DNA from: an uncultured Rhodospirillales bacterium
GTDB taxonomy: Bacteria; Pseudomonadota; Alphaproteobacteria; Acetobacterales; Acetobacteraceae
Length of the DNA stretch: 5,585 bases
NCBI GenBank assembly: GCA_903932545.1
Contig: CAIZGT010000300.1
Coordinates: 1 to 5,585 of the forward strand
Reading direction: 5' to 3'
The notes beneath the pieces were generated by a model. It did no database searches, was not told the origin of the DNA, and saw nothing but the letters and a program-made list of their open reading frames with translations. Each line of letters begins with the position of its first letter. Within the stretch, counting starts at the first letter, position 1. A program made the position numbers and the translations under genes. Below are positions 1 through 4,953 of the stretch, in pieces.

Positions 1-1439
1 ACAACATGGGCGGCATTCCCACGAACTACCGCGCAGTGGGTCTGCTCTCGCTTGGCCACGCACAAACTGGGCGGCGGATCAATGGCGTACCGATTTTGGG
101 CACGCTTGATGACGTCGAGACGATTATCGCCCGCCTGAGTGAGCGCGACGCACTGCCCGATTTATTGGTGGTCACTGACCCCGATCTACCCGGTGCAGCG
201 TTGCGGCAATTGATGCTGGTGGCGGATGCTGAGGGGGTGCGCGTGGCGCGCGCGCCACGTCCGACCGTTTTGGATGCGGCCACCGCCTCGTTTGATCTCA
301 AGCCGGTGGCGATTGAGGATTTGCTCAACCGACCGCAGCGCAAGCTTGATCGAGATGCGATTGCGCGATTGGTGCGCGGCAAGCGGGTGCTGGTCACCGG
401 GGCAGGCGGCACCATCGGCTCGGAGCTTGCCCGCCAGATTGCAGCACTGGCACCCACACATCTGGTTCTGCTCGACAATGGCGAATATGCGCTGTGGCAG
501 ATTGAGCAGGAACTCGGCGCGCCGCAGGGCTATCTGCGCCAGATTGTCATTGCCGATATCCGCGATGCCGCCCGCATTCGCCACGTGATGCGCGAGACGC
601 GACCCGATCTGGTGTTTCATGCAGCTGCCCTGAAGCACGTGCCGATGGTGGAGCACAACCCGACTGAGGGCTTGCTCACCAACGTGCTCGGCACTCGCAA
701 CGTGGCCGATGCGGCCAGCGCTGCGGGGGCCTCGGCGATGGTGGTGATCTCCACCGACAAGGCGGTGAACCCAACCTCGGTAATGGGGGCTGCGAAGCGG
801 ATGGCGGAGATGTATTGTCAGGCGCTCGACATCACCGCCCGTGCGTCCGGTGGCATGCGCTGCGTGACGGTGCGCTTCGGCAATGTGCTGGGCTCGACCG
901 GCTCGGTTGTGCCGGTGTTCCAACGCCAACTCGCCGCTGGTGGCCCACTGACAGTCACGCATCCTGAGATGGAACGCTATTTCATGACGGTGCGCGAGGC
1001 GGTGGGCCTGGTCCTGCAAGCCAGCGTGGTCGGCTGTGATCGACATATTGATGACGGCGGCATCTTCGTGCTCGACATGGGCGAGCCGGTGAAAATCGTC
1101 GATCTCGCGCGCCAGATGATCCGCCTCGCCGGGCTGCGGCCAGACCAGGACGTGCGCATCGAATTCACCGGATTGCGCCCTGGCGAGAAGCTGTTCGAGG
1201 AAATCTTCCACGGCCGCGAACCGCCGCGCCCCACCGACTTCCCCGGCCTGCTGATGGCCACCCCGCGCACCACGGACGCCCATAAAGTCGCGCGCGCCAT
1301 CGACGAGATCGCAAGGCTTTGCCATGAAGGCGATGCCACGGCGGCGCTGGCGCTGCTCGGCCGAATGGTGCCGGAATTCAACCACAACGCGGACGGCCAT
1401 TTCGGCCCCGCGCGTGTTTCGCAAGGACTAGCCTCATGA
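1..1439 (+). CDS. CapD/WbpM/PglF-family NDP-sugar 4,6-dehydratase (5'-partial)
   Basis: This is the C-terminal part of a polysaccharide-biosynthesis nucleotide-sugar dehydratase of the extended SDR superfamily. The frame is open to the left edge, so the ATG at 6 is most likely internal. Full-length members have about 600-650 residues with N-terminal membrane helices, which are missing here. Residues are numbered from that ATG. Residues 8-90 look like the end of the first Rossmann-like (CoA-binding-like) domain (YRAVG, GRRINGVPILGTLDD). The SDR domain follows: NAD(P)-binding TGAGGTIGSE at 131-140, HAAALKHVP at 205-213, and STDKAVNP at 249-256. The usual Tyr-x3-Lys is Met260-x3-Lys264, as in WbpM and PglF, with Asp251-Lys252 where PglF-type enzymes have their catalytic Asp-Lys. 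The family makes UDP-4-keto-6-deoxy sugars from UDP-GlcNAc at the inner membrane for O-antigen, capsule or glycoprotein sugars. The substrate here is inferred. It overlaps the aminotransferase by 4 bp (ATGA). Confidence 0.93.
   Translation, partial: NMGGIPTNYRAVGLLSLGHAQTGRRINGVPILGTLDDVETIIARLSERDALPDLLVVTDPDLPGAALRQLMLVADAEGVRVARAPRPTVLDAATASFDLKPVAIEDLLNRPQRKLDRDAIARLVRGKRVLVTGAGGTIGSELARQIAALAPTHLVLLDNGEYALWQIEQELGAPQGYLRQIVIADIRDAARIRHVMRETRPDLVFHAAALKHVPMVEHNPTEGLLTNVLGTRNVADAASAAGASAMVVISTDKAVNPTSVMGAAKRMAEMYCQALDITARASGGMRCVTVRFGNVLGSTGSVVPVFQRQLAAGGPLTVTHPEMERYFMTVREAVGLVLQASVVGCDRHIDDGGIFVLDMGEPVKIVDLARQMIRLAGLRPDQDVRIEFTGLRPGEKLFEEIFHGREPPRPTDFPGLLMATPRTTDAHKVARAIDEIARLCHEGDATAALALLGRMVPEFNHNADGHFGPARVSQGLAS
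1423..1427 (+). promoter_or_regulatory. Ribosome binding site of the aminotransferase gene
   Basis: AAGGA lies 8 nt before the ATG at 1436, inside the 3' end of the dehydratase gene. Its spacing fits initiation at the ATG of the ATGA overlap and supports translational coupling of the two genes. Confidence 0.75.
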
Positions 1440-2575
1440 GCGCCGTCAAACCGATTCCGTTCCTCGACCTCAAAGCCCAACAGGCCCGCATCGCCGCCGA
1501 CCTCAAGCCGCGTATCGACGCGGTGCTAGCGCATTGCATCTTCATCCTGGGGCCAGAAGTACAAGAGCTTGAGCGCCAACTTGCCGCCTTCTGCGGGGCC
1601 AAGCACTGCGTGGCGGTCTCCTCCGGCACCGATGCGTTGCAGATCGCGATGATGGCCGAAGGGATCGGCCGGGGAGATGCGGTGTTCCTGCCAGCCTTCA
1701 CCTACACCGCCACCGCCGAAGTGCCGCTGGTGCTGGGTGCCACGCCGGTGTTCGTCGATGTGTATCCCGACACCTTCCAGATGGACATCGCGCATCTGGA
1801 ACAGCGTATCGCTGAAGTTCGTGAAGCTGGCAAACTCACACCGCGCGCGATTGTGGGCGTTGATCTGTTCGGCCAGCCTTGCGATTGGGATGCGATCCAG
1901 GCGATTGCCCAGCGCGAAGGCCTGTTCACGCTGGATGATTGCGCACAATCCTTCGGTGCAGCACTGCATGGCTCAAAGCTCGGCACCCAGGCCGATGCCA
2001 CGGCCACCAGCTTCTTCCCGTCCAAGCCGCTGGGCGGTTATGGCGACGGTGGCGCGCTGTTCACCGAAAGCGACGAGCGCGCCGCGCTGTATCGCAGCCT
2101 GCGCACGCATGGTGAGGGTGCGCAGCGTTATGAGGTGATCCGCACCGGCATGAATGGCCGTCTCGACACGCTCCAGGCCGCCGTGCTGCTTTCAAAGCTC
2201 ACCGTGTTCCAAGAAGAACTCGACGCCCGCGCCAAGATTGCTGCGATCTATTCGGCGCGGCTGTCCAACGCGGTGACGGTGCCTGTTTTGGTGCCGGATT
2301 CGACCAGTGCCTGGGCGGTTTATGCCATCCTGCTGCCAAACGGGGCTGCGCGCGACGCATTGCAGGCGTCGTTGAAGGCGGCTGGCGTGCCGAGTGCGAT
2401 CTATTATCCGCGCCCGCTCCACCATCAACCGGCCTATGCCACCGCGCATGACGGGGCCGTGCTGCCGGTGAGCGAAGACCTCTCGACCCGGATCATGGCG
2501 CTGCCGTTGCACCCGGATTTGACCGATCAAGATGTTGATCGGATTTGTGAGGCGGTGCTGGCGGCGCAGGGTTAA
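1436..2575 (+). CDS. DegT/DnrJ/EryC1/StrS-family sugar aminotransferase, WbpE-like
   Basis: This is a PLP-dependent aminotransferase (fold type I) that transfers an amino group, usually from glutamate, to a keto-sugar nucleotide. It has 379 residues, which is full length for the family. Visible motifs are FLDLKAQQARI at 9-19, GPEV at 39-42, the PLP-phosphate loop SSGTDAL at 62-68, LDDCAQSFGA at 166-175 (the acidic residue pairs with the pyridine nitrogen), the Schiff-base lysine K197 in FFPSKPLGGYGDGG, RLDTLQAA at 242-249, and ASLKAAGVPSAIYYP at 311-325. By recall these blocks resemble WbpE/WlbC, the UDP-3-keto-GlcNAcA aminotransferases. The upstream gene, however, is a 4,6-dehydratase type whose usual partner is a PglE/C4 aminotransferase, so the exact sugar position is unresolved. 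The start is the ATG of the ATGA overlap, with AAGGA 8 nt upstream. It probably acts in the cytoplasm on surface-glycan precursors. Confidence 0.93.
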   Translation: MSAVKPIPFLDLKAQQARIAADLKPRIDAVLAHCIFILGPEVQELERQLAAFCGAKHCVAVSSGTDALQIAMMAEGIGRGDAVFLPAFTYTATAEVPLVLGATPVFVDVYPDTFQMDIAHLEQRIAEVREAGKLTPRAIVGVDLFGQPCDWDAIQAIAQREGLFTLDDCAQSFGAALHGSKLGTQADATATSFFPSKPLGGYGDGGALFTESDERAALYRSLRTHGEGAQRYEVIRTGMNGRLDTLQAAVLLSKLTVFQEELDARAKIAAIYSARLSNAVTVPVLVPDSTSAWAVYAILLPNGAARDALQASLKAAGVPSAIYYPRPLHHQPAYATAHDGAVLPVSEDLSTRIMALPLHPDLTDQDVDRICEAVLAAQG

Positions 2576-2587
2576 ATCAAAAACCAT

Positions 2588-2678
2588 CCGTCAGTGCGAG
2601 CGCAGCGTGGCAATCGATCGCGCCATCGACTCGCAATATGGTCGCGATGGATTGATGACGGCGCTTCGCGCGTCACGG
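2588..2678. repeat. Imperfect intergenic palindromic repeat-like element
   Basis: Most of the 134-bp gap between the aminotransferase and the EndoU-like gene folds back on itself. The inner arms are strong: 2611-2626 (CAATCGATCGCGCCAT) pairs with 2638-2654 with one mismatch and one bulged base, around an 11-nt loop. The outer arms are weaker. CCGT at 2588-2591 pairs with ACGG at 2675-2678, with GCGA/GCGC and CGT blocks in register between. The end GTCAGTGCGAGCGCAGCG resembles the dispersed 'GTCATTGCGAGCG...GCAATCC' palindromes that I recall from intergenic regions of many bacterial genomes, so this may be a REP- or MITE-like copy. No other copy lies in the window. RNA from either strand could form a long hairpin. 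There is no T-tract, so it is not a classical terminator. Confidence 0.55.
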
Positions 2679-2696
2679 CGTATGTGATGGGCCAAT

Positions 2697-2701
2697 AGGA
2701 G
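2697..2701 (+). promoter_or_regulatory. Ribosome binding site of the EndoU-like gene
   Basis: AGGAG lies 8 nt before the ATG at 2710. This good Shine-Dalgarno match fixes the start that gives the protein its signal peptide. I saw no convincing sigma70 promoter between the palindromic element and this site. Confidence 0.75.
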
Positions 2702-2709
2702 CGCAACCG

Positions 2710-3216
2710 ATGCAGAAGCTTTTGATCATAATCGCTATGCTCACCCTCACCGCCACCGCCCACGCCCAGAGCTTCGACTGCCACGGCCCGCGCTTTCGCG
2801 GTGAGGGGCCGGAGATCAACGAGGTGCACATCTTCTGCGGCGAAATTCGCAATGGTCGCGATGAGGGCTATCATAGCGAACTCATCCGCTCGCCGCTGGT
2901 GGAGGGGGTTGAGCGCGTCCGCCCGATCGGGCGGCACGGCGTCTATGAGGGGGAAGTTCGCTTCACCAATGGCGGCGTGCATCGCTCAACATTCTTCCCG
3001 CGCCATTGTTCGATACCGCAGATTGAAACCTCCATCCGCTACGCCGCCGCCCACAAATTCTTCGGCAACCACGGCGATTGGAGCTTCGGCCCATCCGCCC
3101 CGCTGGAAGGTGGTCCGGCATATTGCGTGGGCGATGACGGGAAGTCTCTGCAACTGCAACTCGCAGTGACCGAGCGCGGCGGGGTTAACACGGCGTTCCC
3201 CGAGGGGCGGCGCTGA
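2710..3216 (+). CDS. Small exported protein with an EndoU endoribonuclease-like domain
   Basis: The protein has 168 residues. Residues 1-19 form a typical Sec signal peptide (charged MQK, hydrophobic LLIIIAMLTL, AHA before a likely cut at 19/20), so it should reach the periplasm or the outside. The mature part carries the EndoU pattern. EVHIFCGE at 38-45 and GYHS at 53-56 give His40 and His55, 15 residues apart, which is the spacing of the two catalytic histidines (H235, H250) of coronavirus Nsp15 NendoU. STFFPRHCS follows at 93-101, as in bacterial EndoU proteins (STFFP). Near the C-terminus, TAFP at 161-164 matches the TFYP that holds Thr341 and Tyr343 of Nsp15. The catalytic lysine expected just before STFFP is His91 (HRSTFFP), and the Tyr is Phe163. 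Four cysteines (24, 43, 100, 139) could form two disulfides. EndoU enzymes cut RNA at uridines to leave 2',3'-cyclic phosphates; activity here is unproven. No immunity gene is evident beside it. Confidence 0.6.
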   Translation: MQKLLIIIAMLTLTATAHAQSFDCHGPRFRGEGPEINEVHIFCGEIRNGRDEGYHSELIRSPLVEGVERVRPIGRHGVYEGEVRFTNGGVHRSTFFPRHCSIPQIETSIRYAAAHKFFGNHGDWSFGPSAPLEGGPAYCVGDDGKSLQLQLAVTERGGVNTAFPEGRR

Positions 3217-3232
3217 TGTGATTGCGGTCACA
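3217..3232. promoter_or_regulatory. CRP/FNR-family-like palindromic site (TGTGA-N6-TCACA)
   Basis: The 16 bases directly after the EndoU-like stop codon read TGTGATTGCGGTCACA, which has perfect half-sites of the CRP consensus. It stands upstream of a GATAAT -10-like hexamer (3240-3245) and the operator-like palindrome at 3244-3255. The -35 region at normal spacing is poor, as in activator-dependent promoters, but the site centre is not at a standard CRP distance from that -10. It could also be a chance match or a weak hairpin. The regulator is not known from this window. Confidence 0.4.
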
Positions 3233-3239
3233 CGTTCCG

Positions 3240-3255
3240 GATAATATCATGATAT
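3240..3255 (+). promoter_or_regulatory. Toxin-antitoxin type promoter-operator remnant
   Basis: A 12-bp perfect palindrome, ATATCATGATAT (3244-3255), overlaps a -10-like GATAAT (3240-3245). AT-rich palindromes covering the -10 are the usual layout for operators autorepressed by type II antitoxins (VapB/Phd/RHH types). The only toxin-antitoxin gene that follows is a VapC lacking its N-terminus, so this is best read as the surviving control region of a vapBC operon whose antitoxin gene has been deleted. The role is inferred from layout, not from a recognised regulator-specific motif. Confidence 0.4.
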
Positions 3256-3262
3256 CGTAGCG

Positions 3263-3607
3263 GGATACGGCAGATTGTGGCTGACGCCCATCACCCTGTT
3301 TGAAATCCGATTTGGGCTGGAGCTCCTGTCCAAGAGCCGTCGTCGGCGTGACTTGGAGCGGGCATTTGATCTCACGCTTGCCTGGGATTTTGCCGGGCGC
3401 GTGCTCAACTTTGATGTGCGCGGGGCGGATCAGGCGGCCATCATCTCAGCGCGGCGGCGTGCTGTGGGCCAGAACGTGGCCTTCCGCGACATCCAAATCG
3501 CAGGTATCGCCCTGGCGCAGCAGGCAAAGATTGCCACGCGCAATCTCCGGCATTTTCAGGATTTGGCGGTGGACGTGATGGATCCTTGGGACAATGGCGC
3601 GGCGTAG
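3263..3607 (+). pseudogene. VapC-type PIN-domain toxin, N-terminally truncated
   Basis: The frame from about 3245 (after TAA at 3242-3244) encodes the C-terminal 110 residues or so of a VapC/FitB-like PIN ribonuclease, the toxin of type II toxin-antitoxin pairs that usually cuts tRNA or rRNA. Counting from a TTG at 3275, recognisable parts are LTPITLFEIRFGLELL (3-18, with the acidic Glu10), SRRRRDL (21-27), FAGRVLNFD (39-47), FRDIQIAGIA (70-79, with the acidic Asp72), ATRNLRHF (87-94) and a closing DPW where the family has NPW. Family members have about 130-140 residues. Here the first 30-40, with the LDTNV motif and its metal-binding Asp, are gone. His93 also replaces the Asp usual in TRNxxDF. 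There is no good start codon or Shine-Dalgarno sequence, and no antitoxin gene upstream. It is almost certainly inactive. Its 3' end overlaps the convergent rlmM by 52 bp. Confidence 0.75.
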
Positions 3608-4536
3608 AGCGCCCCCTCCGCGCTCCAACAAAACGTCAGCTCATGCTTGTTATGATACAGATGCATCACCCGCGCCCCCGGCACCGCCGCGAACGCGTCC
3701 ACCGCGTCATGATCCGTCTCGCCTTGCAGCTTAATCGTGCAGACAATCCGCTCAGCCGCCCCGGCGGCGATCCAGTTCTGCACCAATTCCAGCAGCCGCG
3801 CCGGATAAGCGATGATGTCGCTGAACATCCAGTCCACCCGCTCCGGCTCCATCGCAAACGCACTGCCTTGCCGCAGCGAGACGCCCGGCATCGCCGCCAC
3901 ATTCGCGGCCAAGGGCGCTTTGTCGATGGCCGTTACCTCCGCCCCCAACGCCGCAATCGCCCAGGTCCAACCGCCCGGTGACGCACCAAGATCCATGCAA
4001 ACATCGCCCGGCTTGGGCCATGCGCCGATCCGGGTGCACGCTTCCCACAGTTTAAGATAAGCGCGCGACGGCGGCCCCTCACGGTCCTCCACGAAGATCG
4101 GCGCGCCGTTGACGAACGGGCTGGTTTTGGTGGGTGAGGCGAGCATGCGATCCGGGCTGAGCAACGTCCACGCCCCCAGCGGGGCAGTGGGGGCGGGTTC
4201 GGGGAACACCAGCGGACGCGCCTTCACCGGCGGCAGATTTTCGGCAATCAGGGCGGAGCGGCGATGGAAATCCACCGGCAGATGCGACCAGTTGCGCTGC
4301 ATCGCCCGCAACGCGGCGGCCGCGGATTTGATCGAGACAACTGGGATGTCGCGCGGATCGGTCCAGACATCGAGCGCCCAATGGCTGGCCATCGGCGGTT
4401 CTGGCGAGAGGGCCAGCAGACCATGCCACGCCAGCACGCTATGGCCCGCGCGTTCGAGTTCGGTTTGCAATTCCGCCTCCAAGCCCTCGGCGGCGAGATA
4501 GGCCGATTTCACCGCATCTTCGGCGATATCCGTCAT
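3556..4536 (-). CDS. rlmM: RlmM-like 23S rRNA 2'-O-ribose methyltransferase
   Basis: This is a SAM-dependent methyltransferase of the RrmJ/FtsJ fold. RlmM methylates the 2'-O of C2498 in 23S rRNA. From the ATG at 4536 it has 326 residues, slightly shorter than the E. coli protein. Residues 1-145 form the variable N-terminal region. The Rossmann methyltransferase domain follows: SRAYLKLWEA (157-166) with catalytic Lys162, SAM loop DLGASPGGW (182-190), VTAIDKAPL (201-209), WMFSDI (236-241) with Asp240, CTIKLQGETD (266-275) with Lys269, and YHNKHELTF (294-302) with Glu299. These match the K-D-K-E tetrad of the family. The ATG overlaps the ygdD stop as TGATG; a GTG three bases earlier (4539) is an alternative. 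E. coli also has rlmM next to ygdD. Oddly, the last 17 or so residues are read antisense to the vapC remnant, so the native end may have been replaced. Confidence 0.93.
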   Translation of the reverse strand: MTDIAEDAVKSAYLAAEGLEAELQTELERAGHSVLAWHGLLALSPEPPMASHWALDVWTDPRDIPVVSIKSAAAALRAMQRNWSHLPVDFHRRSALIAENLPPVKARPLVFPEPAPTAPLGAWTLLSPDRMLASPTKTSPFVNGAPIFVEDREGPPSRAYLKLWEACTRIGAWPKPGDVCMDLGASPGGWTWAIAALGAEVTAIDKAPLAANVAAMPGVSLRQGSAFAMEPERVDWMFSDIIAYPARLLELVQNWIAAGAAERIVCTIKLQGETDHDAVDAFAAVPGARVMHLYHNKHELTFCWSAEGALYAAPLSQGSITSTAKS

Positions 4537-4913
4537 CACGCGCCCCGCCCCGCTGAGCGCATCGCACTGATCAGCACCAGCAACCAGCCGAGCATCAGCG
4601 TGGTGCCGCCGATCGGCGCCAGCGGGCCGATATGGAGAAATTCAAATGCCGGGATCGCCCCCGCATAGACTGTGCCGCAAAACAGGATCACGCCCAGGGT
4701 GAATGCCAGCCCGGCGAAATTGACAATCATCGTACGCCTGCGATCTGCCTCGACTCCAACGAACAACAGCGCCAACGCGTGCAAACCCTGCATCAAAACG
4801 GCGCTGGCCACCGATGACGCAGCGCCTCCAGCCAGCCCATGTGCCTGATAAGCCGCCATCGCCACCGTGGTCAGGCCAAAAATTGCGCCGATTGCGATCC
4901 AAACCCGTCCCAC
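4536..4913 (-). CDS. ygdD: DUF423 inner-membrane protein (YgdD family)
   Basis: The protein has 125 residues and four hydrophobic segments at about 4-22, 38-54, 62-83 and 97-117, the full family length. DUF423 hallmarks are present: AAYQAHGL (20-27, for the usual GAFGAHGL), LHALAL (44-49), GVILFCGTVYAGA (74-86, for GxxLFSGSLY), and PIGGTTLMLGW (100-110). The molecular function of the family is not established, so none is given. The start is a GTG at 4913 with GGGAGAAG 4 nt upstream (GGAG about 7 nt from the GTG). The stop overlaps the rlmM start as TGATG, so the two genes are very probably co-transcribed and coupled, as in E. coli where ygdD precedes rlmM. It is divergent from the proline iminopeptidase gene across 40 bp. 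Confidence 0.9.
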   Translation of the reverse strand: MGRVWIAIGAIFGLTTVAMAAYQAHGLAGGAASSVASAVLMQGLHALALLFVGVEADRRRTMIVNFAGLAFTLGVILFCGTVYAGAIPAFEFLHIGPLAPIGGTTLMLGWLLVLISAMRSAGRGA

Positions 4914-4917
4914 AGCA

Positions 4918-4925
4918 CTTCTCCC
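4918..4925 (-). promoter_or_regulatory. Ribosome binding site of ygdD
   Basis: On the minus strand GGGAGAAG ends 4 nt before the GTG at 4913. It supports the rare start codon over any downstream ATG, which would cut into the first membrane segment. Confidence 0.65.
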
Positions 4926-4938
4926 AACACGTATCGCC

Positions 4939-4946
4939 TGTATAGA
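4939..4946. promoter_or_regulatory. Overlapping divergent -10 hexamers between ygdD and pip
   Basis: The plus strand has TATAGA at 4941-4946, and the minus strand has TATACA at 4944-4939, sharing the self-complementary TATA. Neither has a convincing -35 box at 16-18 nt. If the plus-strand hexamer is used, transcription would begin at about 4953-4954, on or next to the pip ATG. Polymerase could then serve only one direction at a time. This is a weak call based on short matches. Confidence 0.25.
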
Positions 4947-4953
4947 AGCGTTT

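Noticed and set aside
6..8. ATG as the true start of the dehydratase gene
   Set aside because: The frame is open to the left edge, the protein would begin in the middle of the first Rossmann-like domain, and the family's N-terminal membrane helices would be absent. It is a partial gene.
186..1424. Long 412-codon open frame on the minus strand
   Set aside because: It lies wholly antisense to the dehydratase gene, its translation has no recognisable domain, and it is rich in His and Arg as expected from the antisense of GC-rich coding DNA.
2588..2678. Rho-independent terminator for the aminotransferase gene
   Set aside because: The hairpin is long and broken, and no run of T follows it on either strand. 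It was kept as a repeat-like element instead.
3275..3277. TTG as a working start codon giving a complete 110-residue VapC
   Set aside because: Only a weak GGGA lies upstream, and the product would lack the N-terminal LDTNV strand and its essential Asp. A deletion remnant is the simpler reading.
3217..3607. VapC remnant as immunity or partner of the EndoU-like protein
   Set aside because: It is a nuclease-family fragment, not an immunity protein, and it has its own operator-like region. Nothing but closeness links the two.
4537..4539. GTG at 4539 as the rlmM start
   Set aside because: It is possible (GTGA overlap) and adds one residue, but the ATG three bases on forms a classic TGATG coupling. 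The difference does not affect the product.
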